A stretch of 64,000 nt of DNA from Enterobacteriaceae bacterium 4M9 (GCA_010092695.1 JAADJJ010000001.1:3410001-3474000), one strand, 5' to 3'. Counted from the stretch's first letter, positions 40,823-50,917 are shown. A program made the numbers and translations. The notes: generated from the sequence alone by a model not told the origin.

Positions 40823-41509
40823 TCAGATTTGACTAAGCGGGGAAAGCGACAGATAACGCCCAAGATCCTGGGCCGTCTGCGCGTTATCAAGATGCGGGAT
40901 TTCACCCAGAAGTGGCGCGGGCAGTAGCGCTTGTAGCGTGGCAAGGTATTCGCTGTGGCGACGCCCCGGCGGCGCGATATCGTTGGCAATCCAGCCTGCA
41001 AACGGTAAGCCGCTCGCTTGAACTGCCTGTGCGGTCAGGAGCGCGTGGTTGATACAACCCAGTTTGATGCCCACGACCAGAATCACCGGCAGGCGCTCGC
41101 GCACCACCCAATCTGCAAAGGTCTGGCTTGCAGAAAGCGGCGTAAACCAGCCACCCGCGCCCTCAACCTGAACCCAGTCTGCACGCTCTTCCAGTGCGCG
41201 CAGCCCGGCGCTGAGGGTGACAAAATCAATCGGACGCCGCTCCTCGGCGCTCACAATATGTGGCGAAGTCGGCTCCAGAAAGGTGAGTGGGTTAACCTGC
41301 TCGTAGCGCAGCGCCACGCTGCTGTTACGCTGAAGCGCCAGGGCATCGCTGTTGCGTATTCCCTGGGGCGTCATCTCGCTGCCTGAAGCGACAGGCTTGT
41401 AGCCTGCGGTGCGATAACCCGCAAGCCTTGCGGCCTGCAACAGCGCGCAGCTCGCCACCGTTTTTCCAACTTCGGTATCCGTTCCGGTCACAAACCAGCG
41501 TTTAGTCAC
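40823..41509 (-). CDS. bioD: BioD, dethiobiotin synthetase
   Basis: A 228-residue enzyme that closes the ureido ring with CO2 and ATP to form dethiobiotin. The P-loop GTDTEVGKT is at residues 9-17. Further blocks are KPVASGSE, the [13 protein letters not shown] motif and GCINHALLT. It is the last gene of bioBFCD and overlaps bioC by 8 bp. Confidence 0.97.
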   Translation of the reverse strand: MTKRWFVTGTDTEVGKTVASCALLQAARLAGYRTAGYKPVASGSEMTPQGIRNSDALALQRNSSVALRYEQVNPLTFLEPTSPHIVSAEERRPIDFVTLSAGLRALEERADWVQVEGAGGWFTPLSASQTFADWVVRERLPVILVVGIKLGCINHALLTAQAVQASGLPFAGWIANDIAPPGRRHSEYLATLQALLPAPLLGEIPHLDNAQTAQDLGRYLSLSPLSQI

Positions 41510-42257
41510 GTTTCAGTACTCCGTAAAACAGATGGTAACTCAGGGGATATGCACCCTGGCGTTGCGGCCACGCGAGGCTCAGCGCCTGTAGCTGGCCGCG
41601 AGTCAGCAGACCCGCGCGGCGCCCGTCGTGTAAATGGGTAGCACCAATGCCTTTGAGCGAGCGCATGGCGCTGAGTGCATCGGCAAAATTGAGCGTTAGC
41701 GTCTCGCAGTGATAATCCAGCCGTTGCCCGGCGCAGGCGTCAATAATCTGGCGTTCGCTTAAAAAGCGGTTGGCATGTGGGCGTGCATCCACGGCCTGCC
41801 AGGCCTGATGAAGCTCCGGCAATGAGCCGTCGCACAACGTGCTGAAAGCCACGTGACCGCCCGGGCGCGTCACGCGCAGCAGTTCGCGCAGGCCACGGCT
41901 CAGGTCGCTGCACCACTGCACCGCAAGATTGCTCCAGACCAGATCGACGCTCGCATCCGCCAGCGGTAAGGCTTCAATGTCGCCGCAAATATATTCCTGT
42001 GCAGCCTCATTGAGCCGCGCCTGCGTCAGCATGTCCTCAGATAAGTCGAGCGCCGTCACCCGACAGCCCGCCTCACGCCAGCGGCGACTGAATATCCCGG
42101 TGCCGCAGCCGGCGTCCAGCACCGCTCGCGCCTCCAGGTGGTCGATGCGCTTAAGCAGCGCCTCACCGCTCAGACGCTGAAGCCCGGCAAAACGATCGTA
42201 GCTGGCCGCAGCACGACCAAAAGCGGCGGCCACGGCAGATTTATTCACCGATGCCAT
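41502..42257 (-). CDS. bioC: BioC, malonyl-ACP O-methyltransferase
   Basis: A 251-residue SAM-dependent enzyme that methylates malonyl-ACP, disguising it so that fatty-acid enzymes build the pimeloyl chain. The SAM motif [15 protein letters not shown] is near residue 46, followed by ALDLSEDML and [10 protein letters not shown]. Length equals E. coli BioC. It overlaps bioF by 17 bp and bioD by 8 bp. Confidence 0.96.
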   Translation of the reverse strand: MASVNKSAVAAAFGRAAASYDRFAGLQRLSGEALLKRIDHLEARAVLDAGCGTGIFSRRWREAGCRVTALDLSEDMLTQARLNEAAQEYICGDIEALPLADASVDLVWSNLAVQWCSDLSRGLRELLRVTRPGGHVAFSTLCDGSLPELHQAWQAVDARPHANRFLSERQIIDACAGQRLDYHCETLTLNFADALSAMRSLKGIGATHLHDGRRAGLLTRGQLQALSLAWPQRQGAYPLSYHLFYGVLKRD

Positions 42258-43398
42258 GCAGCACCTCCAGCAGCGCGTCGATATCCTCGTTCTGATGCGC
42301 AGCGCTCAGTGTCAGACGCAGGCGCGCAGTGCCGGGCGGCACTGTCGGTGGGCGAATGGCGTTCACCCAGAAGCCGCTCTCGCGCAGGCGATGAGCCAGC
42401 GACAACGCGGCCGCGTTGTCGCCAACAATCAGCGGCTGAATCGCGGTACTGGAATCGGTCAATTGCAGCGGCAGCCCGGCAGCACCCCGCCTGAAGCGCT
42501 GAATATGCGCACAAAGACGCGCGCGCAGCGCCTCGCCTTCATCGCTGGCAATAACCTCCTGCGCCGCGCTTACCGCCATCGCCTGTGCGGGCGGCATGGC
42601 GGTGCTGTAAATCAGGTGGCGGGCAAACTGCAACAGATAGTCTGCCAACGCCTCGCTGCACAGCACCGCAGCGCCGCTCACGCCAAAAGCTTTGCCGAAG
42701 GTAACCACCAGCAGTTCCGGGCGCCACTGCGCCTGTGCACAGCTGCCGCGCCCGCCATCGCCGGTTACGCCCACGCCATGCGCGTCATCTACCATCAGCC
42801 AGGCGCCAGCCTGGCGCGTGGCAGCGGCTATTTCTGCCTGCGGTGCGCTGTCACCGTCCATACTGAACACGCCTTCGGTTATCACTAACTGCTGCCCGGC
42901 ACAGGGCTTCGCCAGCAGCCGCTGTAGCGCCGCCGTGTCGTTATGCGCAAAACGGCGCAACTGGGCCGGACTCTGGCTTGCGGCTTCCAGCAGCGAGGCG
43001 TGGCTGAGCCTGTCGGCAACCAGCCTATCCTCAGACTGCGCCAGCGCGCTGATAACGGCGTGGTTAGCCGCAAAACCCGAGATAAACAGCAGCGCGCGCG
43101 GGTAACCCAGCCACTGCGCCAGCTGCCGCTCAAGGTGCTGATGGGCCTCGCTGTAGCCGGTGATATGGCCGGAGCCGCCGCTGCCAACACCATAGCGCCG
43201 CGCCCCTTCCTGCCAGGCTGCCACCACCGAAGGATGCTGGCTCAGGCCGAGATAGTCGTTACTGGAGAAATTGCGCCAGCGCTTGCCATCGCGCTCAAGC
43301 CAGCGCCCGCAGCCCTGTGCGACTGCGCTACGGCTACGCAGCGTCTGGCTTTCGCGCCGCTGTGCGAGCGCCGTATCAATGCGCTGCTGCCAACTCAT
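42241..43398 (-). CDS. bioF: BioF, 8-amino-7-oxononanoate synthase
   Basis: A 385-residue pyridoxal-phosphate enzyme that joins pimeloyl-ACP and alanine. Key blocks are [10 protein letters not shown] near residue 47, [16 protein letters not shown] near 103-118, [11 protein letters not shown] near 203-213, and [13 protein letters not shown] with the PLP lysine near 236. It overlaps bioB by four bases and bioC by 17. Confidence 0.96.
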   Translation of the reverse strand: MSWQQRIDTALAQRRESQTLRSRSAVAQGCGRWLERDGKRWRNFSSNDYLGLSQHPSVVAAWQEGARRYGVGSGGSGHITGYSEAHQHLERQLAQWLGYPRALLFISGFAANHAVISALAQSEDRLVADRLSHASLLEAASQSPAQLRRFAHNDTAALQRLLAKPCAGQQLVITEGVFSMDGDSAPQAEIAAATRQAGAWLMVDDAHGVGVTGDGGRGSCAQAQWRPELLVVTFGKAFGVSGAAVLCSEALADYLLQFARHLIYSTAMPPAQAMAVSAAQEVIASDEGEALRARLCAHIQRFRRGAAGLPLQLTDSSTAIQPLIVGDNAAALSLAHRLRESGFWVNAIRPPTVPPGTARLRLTLSAAHQNEDIDALLEVLHGIGE

Positions 43399-44426
43399 TG
43401 CGCCGCCGCGTTATAAAACTGTGCGCTGTCGGACTCCAGCAACTGACGCGCAAGCTGCGCCTGCTGCTCGTTGTCGCCGTTTTCCACCGCATGCTGCTGC
43501 GGGTTAAGTCCCAGCTTGCGAAACAGCAGCAGATCTTTGTCTTCTTCCGGGTTGGGCGTAGTCAGCAGCTTACAACCGTAGAAAATCGAGTTCGCCCCTG
43601 CCATAAAACACATGGCCTGGGTCTGCTCGTTCATCTGCTCACGCCCGGCAGACAGACGCACGTAAGAGCGCGGCATCATAATGCGCGCCACGGCGATGGT
43701 GCGGATAAAGTCAAACGGGTCAACATCGTCGTTATCGGCAAGCGGCGTGCCCTTGACCTTCACCAGCATGTTGATAGGTACGCTCTCCGGCGGCGTTGGC
43801 AGGTTAGCAAGCTGCAACAACAGCCCGGCCCGGTCTTTGACCGTTTCCCCCAGTCCGACAATACCGCCTGAGCAGACTTTGATCCCGGCGTCACGCACCT
43901 TATCGAGCGTATCAAGGCGCTCCTGGTAGCTGCGAGTGGTGATGATATTGCCGTAGAATTCCGGCGAGGTGTCGAGGTTGTGGTTGTAGTAATCAAGCCC
44001 GGAGTGTGCCAGACGCTGCGCCTGGGCATCGCTGAGCGTGCCCAGCGTCATACAGGTTTCCAGCCCCAGCGCCTTCACGCCCTGCACCATTTGCTCAAGG
44101 TACGGCATGTCGCGCTCGCTCGGGTTCTTCCACGCGGCACCCATGCAAAAACGGGTAGAGCCTGCCGCCCGCGCCTTGCGCGCGGAGTCCAGCACCTGCT
44201 CCACTTCCATGAGCTTTTCGGACTCCAGTCCCGTTTTGTAACGCGCGCTCTGCGGGCAGTATTTGCAGTCTTCCGGGCAGGCGCCGGTCTTAATCGACAG
44301 CAGCGTGCTCACCTGCACCTGCTGCGGGTCAAAGTGCTGGCGGTGCACCACTTGCGCCTCAAACAGCAGCTCCAGCAGCGGTTTTTCAAACAGAGCGGTT
44401 ACCTGCGACATTGTCCAGTGGGCCAT
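43395..44426 (-). CDS. bioB: BioB, biotin synthase (radical SAM)
   Basis: A 343-residue radical-SAM enzyme that inserts sulfur into dethiobiotin. The SAM cluster cysteines are Cys50, Cys54 and Cys57 in CPEDCKYC. The auxiliary cluster ligands lie in the later RFCMG, VCSGGI and LSAGR regions, and the [11 protein letters not shown] block is present. It is the first gene of the operon, reading away from bioA across the BirA operator. Confidence 0.97.
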   Translation of the reverse strand: MAHWTMSQVTALFEKPLLELLFEAQVVHRQHFDPQQVQVSTLLSIKTGACPEDCKYCPQSARYKTGLESEKLMEVEQVLDSARKARAAGSTRFCMGAAWKNPSERDMPYLEQMVQGVKALGLETCMTLGTLSDAQAQRLAHSGLDYYNHNLDTSPEFYGNIITTRSYQERLDTLDKVRDAGIKVCSGGIVGLGETVKDRAGLLLQLANLPTPPESVPINMLVKVKGTPLADNDDVDPFDFIRTIAVARIMMPRSYVRLSAGREQMNEQTQAMCFMAGANSIFYGCKLLTTPNPEEDKDLLLFRKLGLNPQQHAVENGDNEQQAQLARQLLESDSAQFYNAAAQ

Positions 44427-44469
44427 AGCATCCTCAAAAAGTGTTGTTCATTTCGGTTTGTGGTTATAC

Positions 44470-44503
44470 TCGTAAACCTAAATGTTTTGATAATGGTTTA
44501 CAA
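44470..44503. promoter_or_regulatory. BirA (bio) operator
   Basis: GTAAACC (44472-44478) and GGTTTAC (44495-44501) are separated by exactly 16 bases and flanked by TC and AA, the arrangement of the E. coli bio operator (TTGTAAACC-N16-GGTTTACAA). It lies between divergent bioB and bioA, so biotinyl-AMP-bound BirA should repress both. Confidence 0.93.
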
Positions 44504-44512
44504 GTTCACGCT

Positions 44513-45803
44513 ATGACCCCTGACGATTTAACGTTCGACCGTCAACACATCTGGCACCCTTACACTTCCATGACCCAACCGCTGCCGGTTTACCCGGTGG
44601 CCCACGCTGATGGCTGCGAGTTGACCCTCAGCAGTGGCGAAAAAACTGGTGGACGGTATGTCCTCCTGGTGGGCCGCGATTCACGGCTACGGCCATCCAC
44701 GTCTGGTCAGTGCACTGCAACACCAGGCCGGACGCATGGCGCACGTGATGTTTGGCGGCATCACTCACCAGCCCGCCGTGGACCTGTGCCGCCGCCTGGT
44801 AGAGATGACCCCTCCGGCGCTGGAGTGCGTGTTCCTGGCCGACTCTGGGTCGGTAGCGGTAGAAGTAGCAATGAAGATGGCGTTGCAGTACTGGCAGGCG
44901 CGCGGCGAGCCGCGCCAGCGTTTTCTGACGCTGCGCAACGGCTACCACGGCGATACCTTCGGGGCCATGTCGGTGTGCGACCCGGACAACTCCATGCACA
45001 GCCTGTGGCGCGGTTATCTGCCGGATAACCTGTTTGCCCCGGCCCCCACCAGCCGTTTTGACGGCGAGTGGGACGAGCGCGATATCGTCCCCTTTGCCCG
45101 CCTGATGGCGGCCCACCGCCACGAAATCGCGGCTGTTATCCTTGAGCCTGTTGTCCAGGGCGCAGGCGGGATGCGTATGTACCATCCCGAATGGCTGCGG
45201 CGTATTCGCCGGATGTGCGACAGAGAAGGCATTGTGCTGATTGCCGATGAAATCGCCACCGGCTTTGGGCGCACGGGCGAGTTGTTTGCCTGTCAGCACG
45301 CGGGCATCACACCGGATATTCTGTGCCTTGGCAAAGCGCTGACCGGCGGCACCATGACGCTGTCAGCCACACTTACCACCCGTGAAGTGGCAGACACCAT
45401 CAGCAACGGCGAAGCAGGCTGCTTTATGCACGGACCGACCTTTATGGGTAACCCGCTGGCCTGCGCGGTGGCAAGCGAAAGCCTGGCGATACTGGCAGAA
45501 GGCCACTGGCAGGGCCAGGTTCTGGCAATCGAAACCCAGTTACGTGACGCGCTGCTGGCGCTACGTGACAACCCGCAAGTGGCAGACGTGCGCGTACTGG
45601 GCGCGATTGGCGTGGTGGAAAGCCGCACGCCGGTTAATATGGCGGCAATTCAGCGCTTTTTTGTCGACGCTGGTGTCTGGATACGCCCGTTTGGTCGCCT
45701 GATTTACCTGATGCCACCTTACGTCATCACGCCTGAGCAGCTTACCCGCCTCACGGATGCACTCGCCCGCGCGCTGCAAAAACCGGAATTATTCCAGTCC
45801 TGA
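44513..45803 (+). pseudogene. bioA: bioA (DAPA aminotransferase) with a one-base frameshift
   Basis: Adenosylmethionine-8-amino-7-oxononanoate aminotransferase, a PLP enzyme of biotin synthesis. Codons 1-43 ([20 protein letters not shown]...) read from the ATG at 44513. After an A6 run (44640-44645) the frame is lost and the rest, from [10 protein letters not shown] to the end, continues in the next frame. The total of 1291 bases is 430 codons plus one base, so removing one A restores a full gene. Later motifs are intact, including [29 protein letters not shown] and the lysine in LGKALTGG. Alternatives are a sequencing error, a true mutation, transcript slippage on A6, or internal initiation at GTG 44634. 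Confidence 0.88.
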
Positions 45804-45870
45804 ATGCGCGGCAGCCCCGAAGGTGATGCACTACACTTCGGGGCACAACGGCCACATTCAGGAGCAAACA

Positions 45871-46563
45871 ATGCATATTCTCATGGTGCTGACCTCGCAC
45901 GACCAGCTTGGTGATACCGGCAAGAAAACCGGATTCTGGCTCGAAGAGTTTGCCGCCCCGTATTATGTCTTCCACGATGCGGGGCTGAACATTACCCTCG
46001 CATCGCCCAAAGGCGGCCAGCCGCCGCTGGACCCGGTCAGCGACGCACCGGATGCCCAAACCAAAGACACCGAGCGCTTTCGTGCCGATAAGGACGCCCA
46101 GCGTCTTCTCGCCAACACCCACAAACTTAGCGCTATTCGCGCCGACGATTTTGACGCCGTGTTCTATCCGGGCGGCCACGGCCCGCTGTGGGATCTGGCG
46201 CAGGACTCTCACTCTGTTGCCCTGATTGAAGCATGCTGGGCGGCGGGCAAGCCCGTTGGCGCAGTGTGCCACGCGCCCGGCGTACTGCGCCTTGTCCACC
46301 AGCCAGACGGCTCACCGCTGGTACAAGGCAAGCGCGTGACAGGCTTTACTAACAGCGAAGAGGAAGCCGTTGGACTAACGAAGGTGGTTCCCTTTCTGGT
46401 AGAAGATGCGCTAAAACAGGCAGGCGGCCTGTTTGAACGCACGGATGACTGGGGCGAATATGCGGTTGTTGACGGTCATCTTGTGACCGGGCAAAACCCC
46501 GCCTCTTCTGCTGCGGCTGCGCAGGCTATCCTCACACTACTGAACCACCAGAAGGAGGCATAA
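45871..46563 (+). CDS. DJ-1/PfpI-family (type 1 glutamine amidotransferase-like) protein
   Basis: A 230-residue protein of the DJ-1/Hsp31 group. The nucleophile elbow is GAVCHAPG with Cys133 followed by His134; the oxyanion region FYPGGHGPLWDL is near 108-119, and the early Glu is in FWLEEFAAPYYVF. Relatives act as glyoxalase III-type hydrolases or protein chaperones; which applies is unknown. GGAG precedes the ATG. Its stop overlaps the ybhB start by one base, so both are coupled. I know of no K-12 gene here; it is an addition between bioA and ybhB. Confidence 0.88.
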   Translation: MHILMVLTSHDQLGDTGKKTGFWLEEFAAPYYVFHDAGLNITLASPKGGQPPLDPVSDAPDAQTKDTERFRADKDAQRLLANTHKLSAIRADDFDAVFYPGGHGPLWDLAQDSHSVALIEACWAAGKPVGAVCHAPGVLRLVHQPDGSPLVQGKRVTGFTNSEEEAVGLTKVVPFLVEDALKQAGGLFERTDDWGEYAVVDGHLVTGQNPASSAAAAQAILTLLNHQKEA

Positions 46564-47039
46564 TGCTGCTCATCAGCAACGATTTTAAGGATGGTGACAA
46601 ACTTCCCATGCGCCAGGTGTTTAACGGCATGGGCTATGAGGGAGAGAATATTTCTCCCCATCTGGCCTGGGATGATGTGCCGGCAGGCACCAAAAGTTTT
46701 GTTGTCACCTGCTACGACCCGGATGCTCCTACAGGTTCCGGCTGGTGGCACTGGGTTGTTGCCAACCTGCCCGCAGACACCCGCGTGCTGCCTCAGGGTG
46801 CAGGCTCAGGCCTGGCCGCTCTGCCGGACGGTGCGATACAAACCCGTACTGACTTTGGCCGCGCAGGCTATGGCGGTGCGGCACCACCCAAAGGTGAGAG
46901 CCATCGCTACATCTTTACCGTACACGCGCTGGATGTAGAGAGTATCGACGTTGATGCTAACGCCAGCGGTGCGCTGGTGGGTTTTAACGTCCACTTCCAT
47001 CGGCTTGCCAGCGCTACGTTAACCGCCCGCTTTAGTTAA
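46563..47039 (+). CDS. ybhB: YbhB, phosphatidylethanolamine-binding (PEBP/RKIP-like) protein
   Basis: A 158-residue cytoplasmic protein of the PEBP family, the same length as in E. coli. Conserved ligand-site blocks are FNGMGYEGENISPHLAWDDVP, CYDPDAPTGSGWWHWVV and PPKGESHRYIFTVHAL. The cellular role is unknown; eukaryotic relatives regulate kinases. It overlaps the DJ-1-like gene and is followed by a hairpin and the attB-like sequence. Confidence 0.94.
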   Translation: MLLISNDFKDGDKLPMRQVFNGMGYEGENISPHLAWDDVPAGTKSFVVTCYDPDAPTGSGWWHWVVANLPADTRVLPQGAGSGLAALPDGAIQTRTDFGRAGYGGAAPPKGESHRYIFTVHALDVESIDVDANASGALVGFNVHFHRLASATLTARFS

Positions 47040-47053
47040 TCCCTGCCCCACGC

Positions 47054-47085
47054 GGAAGCCGATGGTAAAAATCGGCTTCCCGTTT
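47054..47085 (+). terminator. Terminator of ybhB
   Basis: GGAAGCCGAT / ATCGGCTTCC, a ten-base-pair stem 14 bp after the stop with a short U-containing tail; it overlaps the attB-like sequence. Confidence 0.65.
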
Positions 47086-47110
47086 CGCTCAAGTTAGGTT
47101 ACAAAGCAGG
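47075..47110. other. Relic of the phage lambda attB site
   Basis: CTTCCCGTTTCGCTCAAG followed by TTAGGTTACAAAGCAGG aligns with the reverse complement of E. coli attB and its flank (CTTCCCGTTTCGCTCAAG, then TTAGTATAAAAAAGCAG). The left flank matches for all 18 bases; the core (47094-47107) has lost one base and changed several. It lies between ybhB and ybhC, exactly where lambda attB is in E. coli. No prophage is present. Confidence 0.8.
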
Positions 47111-47147
47111 TCTGTGAGGATCATGCCTGCGTCAGCGGTCACAGACC
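47109..47147 (+). other. Hairpin in the ybhC upstream region
   Basis: GGTCTGTGA (47109-47117) pairs perfectly with TCACAGACC (47139-47147) around a 21-base loop, about 70 bp before ybhC. It could be a leader structure or an operator; nothing identifies it. Confidence 0.5.
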
Positions 47148-47218
47148 TTCCTGTCTTACAGGGAAGCAGATAGACGTCGCTAACGCATCAACCTGTAACT
47201 TGTAAGCAAGGAGCCCCC

Positions 47219-48505
47219 TTGAAAACATCTTCGTTCACCCGCCTGGCGCTGGCTCTCGCGCTGGGTACAACGCTGACTGCCTGTAGCTCTTCCTCATCCA
47301 ACGTTTCCGACCAACAAGCGCCAGGCAGCGAGTCTCGCCCGGTCCTCTCTGCTGCTGAGGCCAGCAACTTCACCGCCCAGCACTGGTTTGCGTCCATGAC
47401 ACCAAACGCCGAGCCGTGGCGCCCGGCCTCTGTGAGCCTGCAGCAGCAGCCCGACTTTGTTGTTGGCCCGGCCAACGCACAGGGCGTAACCCATACCAGC
47501 ATTCAGGCAGCGGTGGATGCCGCTATCATTAAACATTCCAGCCAGCGCCAGTACATCGCGGTACTGCCAGGCGACTATGAAGGCACCGTGTACATTCCAG
47601 CGGCCTCCAACAGCATTACGCTGTACGGCACTGGCGCACAGCCTGCCGATGTGAAAATCGGTCTCGCGCTGGATTCTGAAATGGACCTCACTACCTGGCG
47701 CCATACCGTCAATCCGTCGGGTAAATACATGCCAGGCAAACCGGCCTGGTATATGTTTGACAGCTGCCAGAAACAGCGCGGCGCAAGCGTGGGCGTGCAG
47801 TGTTCTGCCGCCGTCTGGTCACAGAACAATGGGCTGCAACTGCAAAACCTGACCATCCAGAACACCCTGGGTGACGGCGTGGGCGCGGGCAACCATCAGG
47901 CCGTGGCCCTGCGTAGCGACGGCGACCAGGTGCAAATCAACAGCGTCAATCTACTGGGCCGCCAGAACACGTTCCTTGTGACTAACAGTGATATCCAGAA
48001 CAAGATTCAGGCCGACCGCCTGACCCGCACGCTGGTCACGCGCAGCTACATTGAAGGCGATGTTGACCTGGTGGCAGGCCGCGGTGCGGTGGTGTTCGAC
48101 AACACGGATTTCCGTGTTGTGGCAAGCCGCCAGAGCGAACAGGGCTATGTATTTGCCCCGGCAACGCGCCCGAATATGTTCTACGGTTTCCTCGCCGTTA
48201 ACAGCCGCTTTATCGCGGACGGCAACGGTGTGGCACAACTGGGTCGCGCGTGGGATATCGAGGCCGCTGAAAATGGCTATGCGCCAGGCCAGACCGCCAA
48301 CGGCCAGGTCGTGATCCGCGATAGCGTGATTGGCAAGGGCTTTAACCAAGAGCGTCCGTGGGGCGACGCGCTCGGCTCGAAACGCCCGTTTGCCGGCAAT
48401 ATCGGTAACGGTGCGGACGACCAGGGCAACCCGCAGCGTGACCTCAACGACCCGCGCTTTAACCGCCTGTGGGAATTCAACAACAGCGAAGACAGCGGCG
48501 AATAA
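47219..48505 (+). CDS. ybhC: YbhC, outer-membrane lipoprotein of the pectinesterase fold
   Basis: A 428-residue lipoprotein: a signal segment ends in the lipobox LTACSS, followed by a Ser-rich linker and a right-handed beta-helix of the pectin methylesterase family (about 80-400). Conserved parts include TIQAAVDAAI, the region QNNGLQLQNLTIQN and GDVDLVAGRGAVVFDN with a catalytic Asp. E. coli YbhC is an outer-membrane acyl-CoA thioesterase without pectinesterase activity, so the pectinesterase name is misleading. It starts at TTG, supported by AAGGAG seven bases upstream and the lipobox distance. Confidence 0.93.
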   Translation: MKTSSFTRLALALALGTTLTACSSSSSNVSDQQAPGSESRPVLSAAEASNFTAQHWFASMTPNAEPWRPASVSLQQQPDFVVGPANAQGVTHTSIQAAVDAAIIKHSSQRQYIAVLPGDYEGTVYIPAASNSITLYGTGAQPADVKIGLALDSEMDLTTWRHTVNPSGKYMPGKPAWYMFDSCQKQRGASVGVQCSAAVWSQNNGLQLQNLTIQNTLGDGVGAGNHQAVALRSDGDQVQINSVNLLGRQNTFLVTNSDIQNKIQADRLTRTLVTRSYIEGDVDLVAGRGAVVFDNTDFRVVASRQSEQGYVFAPATRPNMFYGFLAVNSRFIADGNGVAQLGRAWDIEAAENGYAPGQTANGQVVIRDSVIGKGFNQERPWGDALGSKRPFAGNIGNGADDQGNPQRDLNDPRFNRLWEFNNSEDSGE

Positions 48506-48511
48506 CACACA

Positions 48512-48538
48512 AAAAACCCCTCTGATGAGGGGTTTTCT
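48512..48538. terminator. Terminator between ybhC and pgl
   Basis: AAACCCCTC / GAGGGGTTT with flanking A and T runs, serving ybhC and possibly the convergent pgl. Confidence 0.88.
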
Positions 48539-48566
48539 TTATTCAGACAGATTTTTTTGCCAGAGC

Positions 48567-49562
48567 TTACCAGGCGTTAATCACCACCCACATCGGCCCC
48601 TGTCCTACGGCGTAACGCCCTTTTTCCTCCAGTAGCCCCCGCACACCGCTGATTTCATACACCGCGATATGGTGCGACTTCTGCCCGGCGGCAATCAGGT
48701 ATTTACCGCTGTCGTCAATATTAAAACCGCGCGGCTGCTCCTCTGTTGGCTGATAGCCTTCAACGGCCAGCACGCTGCCGTCCTCAGAAACGCTAAAAAT
48801 GGTGATGATGCTGGCGGTGCGGTCACAGGCGTAAAGATGGCGACCGTCCGGCGTGATGTGAATGTCTGCCGCCCAGCGAGTATCGGCAAAATCCGGCGGC
48901 ATCATATCCAGACGCTGTACGCACTCAATATGACCGTGCGGGTCTTTAAGCTCCCAGACGTCCACTGAACCATTTAGCTCGTTAACGCAGTAGGCGTACT
49001 CACGGTTAGGATGGAACACCATATGGCGCGGACCTGCCCCTTCAACGGTATCAACCTGTGCAGGATGTTGCGCCACCAGCTTACCGTCATCGCTTAAGGT
49101 AAACAGGCAAATGCGGTCCTGCTTAAGCGCAGGCACGAACAGCGTGCGGTTGTCCGGCGAGATATTGGCCGAATGGCAACCTTCCAGCCCGTCAACCACG
49201 TCCACCACCGGCTGCGGCAGCCCGTCAACCAGCGGCGTCACGCTCACGCAGCCGCCGTTATAGGAGCCACAAAACAGAAAACGCCCGCTATGGTCGGTAG
49301 AAATATGGGTTGGGCTGCCCGGCAGCGCCGCGTGTCCGGCTTCGGTCAGCGTGCCGTCGTCAGGTGCAATACGATACGCAATGACGCGAAACTCCGGGCG
49401 CACGCCAACATAGAGCCATTGCTTGTCCGGGCTGATAACCATTGGCTGTACCTGACCGGATACGTCAACCACCTGCAACAGCGTCAACGCGCCGTTGCTG
49501 TCAAGACGCCAGACGTGGATCTGTTGGCTTTCGGGGCTGGCGGTATATACGGTTTGTTTCAT
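48567..49562 (-). CDS. pgl: Pgl, 6-phosphogluconolactonase
   Basis: A 331-residue cytoplasmic seven-bladed beta-propeller that hydrolyses 6-phosphogluconolactone in the oxidative pentose-phosphate pathway. E. coli Pgl (YbhE) matches throughout, for example [50 protein letters not shown] and [22 protein letters not shown] used the ATG at 49562; a frame seven codons longer is not supported. It is divergent from ybhA. Confidence 0.96.
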   Translation of the reverse strand: MKQTVYTASPESQQIHVWRLDSNGALTLLQVVDVSGQVQPMVISPDKQWLYVGVRPEFRVIAYRIAPDDGTLTEAGHAALPGSPTHISTDHSGRFLFCGSYNGGCVSVTPLVDGLPQPVVDVVDGLEGCHSANISPDNRTLFVPALKQDRICLFTLSDDGKLVAQHPAQVDTVEGAGPRHMVFHPNREYAYCVNELNGSVDVWELKDPHGHIECVQRLDMMPPDFADTRWAADIHITPDGRHLYACDRTASIITIFSVSEDGSVLAVEGYQPTEEQPRGFNIDDSGKYLIAAGQKSHHIAVYEISGVRGLLEEKGRYAVGQGPMWVVINAW

Positions 49563-49919
49563 AACATGCACCTCAGGAGTCAATATCCAATATGATTACT
49601 ACGTTAGCCAAAAATCAGCACGACAGGCAAGCGCCAGTGCACGGCATCATGCGCCCATACAGTACAAGCAAATCAAGCCATTAGCACTTCCTTTTCCCCT
49701 CTGGCATGGCGCTTACGTGCGGTTTACTCGCGTTGTGTATGGGCTGTTGATGAATGCCTGTTAAGGATAGCGGAGAATAACCGGTCACCGGAAAACAAGG
49801 CCACTGGCACACTTTCTCCGCTTAAACCAAAACACACCCACGGTGCACCGCCTGCCTTGCGCTCAAAGTTCAGCCGTGTACCATCAACCTCCCTGCTTGA
49901 ACATTAAAACGGATAATCC
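49563..49919. promoter_or_regulatory. Divergent region pgl / ybhA
   Basis: A 357-bp gap holding the promoters of both genes. K-12 has ybhD, ybhH, ybhI and ybhJ between pgl and ybhC; here pgl and ybhC are adjacent. I saw no gene and could not place the promoters. Confidence 0.4.
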
Positions 49920-50741
49920 ATGACGTATCGCGTTATCGCGCTCGATCTTGACGGCACACTGCTGACAGCGCAGAAAACTATTCTTCCTGGCTCCCTGGCT
50001 GCCCTCCAGCGCGCCCGCGAAGCGGGTTATCAGGTACTGATTGTCACCGGGCGTCACCACGTGGCTATCCACCCTTTTTACCAGGCGCTGGCGCTTGATA
50101 CGCCCGCCATCTGCTGCAACGGCGCATACCTGTACGACTATCACGGCAAACGCGTGCTGGAAGGTAACCCGATCACGGCTGAACAGGCTCTTCTGACGCT
50201 GGATGTGCTGCAAGCCCAGCGGGTACACAACGCGCTGATGTATGTCGACGATGCCATGCTCTATGAAACCCCCGCCGGACACGTTGAGCGCACACGCAAC
50301 TGGGCGCTGTCGCTGCCCGAAGTCCAGCGCCCGGTCTTTCGCCAGGTGGCGTCGTTACGCGATGCGGCACGCGAGGCAAAAGCGGTGTGGAAGTTTGCCC
50401 TCACTGGCGAAAGCATCCCCCATTTGCAGCAAGCGGCCCGTGAAGTGGAAGCCGAACTGGGGCTTGCCTGCGAGTGGTCATGGCACGACCAGGTGGACGT
50501 AGCGCAGAGCGGTAACAGCAAAGGCAACCGGCTGGCGCGCTGGGTAGAAAGCCAGGGACTGAGCATGAGCCAGGTGGTGGCATTTGGCGATAACTATAAT
50601 GATTTGAGTATGCTGGAGCGCGCCGGGCTGGGCATTGCGATGGGCAACGCTGACGAGGCCATTCAGGCGCGAGCGGATGAAGTGATTGGCACCAACCAAC
50701 AGGAAAGCATCGCTGAGGCGATTTATCGCTGGCTGCTGTAG
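49920..50741 (+). CDS. ybhA: YbhA, HAD-superfamily (Cof-type) phosphatase
   Basis: A 273-residue phosphatase; E. coli YbhA hydrolyses pyridoxal phosphate and some sugar phosphates. HAD motif I DLDGT has the nucleophile Asp9 and acid Asp11; motif II is VTGR near 42, with a Cof-type cap domain in the middle; motif III is the Lys in SKGNRLARW and motif IV is AFGDNYNDLSML near 220. It stands alone, facing the end of modC. Confidence 0.94.
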   Translation: MTYRVIALDLDGTLLTAQKTILPGSLAALQRAREAGYQVLIVTGRHHVAIHPFYQALALDTPAICCNGAYLYDYHGKRVLEGNPITAEQALLTLDVLQAQRVHNALMYVDDAMLYETPAGHVERTRNWALSLPEVQRPVFRQVASLRDAAREAKAVWKFALTGESIPHLQQAAREVEAELGLACEWSWHDQVDVAQSGNSKGNRLARWVESQGLSMSQVVAFGDNYNDLSMLERAGLGIAMGNADEAIQARADEVIGTNQQESIAEAIYRWLL

Positions 50742-50892
50742 CACCAGTAAATTTACCGGCATAGCAGGTAACATGGGTTGCGCCCTGAAAGGATGAACTA
50801 AAAAATTTTTGAGATTGAAATCCAAAGGCAACAGGACTGAGCCAACATTTGTTACTGACCATGCCCGCAGAGCGTGGTGTAACGCTGGCAAT

Positions 50893-50917
50893 AAAAAAGC
50901 GGGCATGGTCTGCCCGC
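50893..50917 (-). terminator. Terminator of modABC
   Basis: On the minus strand GCGGGCA / TGCCCGC followed by U6, about 25 bp past modC. Confidence 0.88.

Noticed and set aside
44634..45803. A shorter bioA starting at GTG 44634 as the real gene
   Set aside because: The 43 lost residues are conserved in BioA and present in the adjacent frame behind the BirA operator; a frameshift explains the data better.
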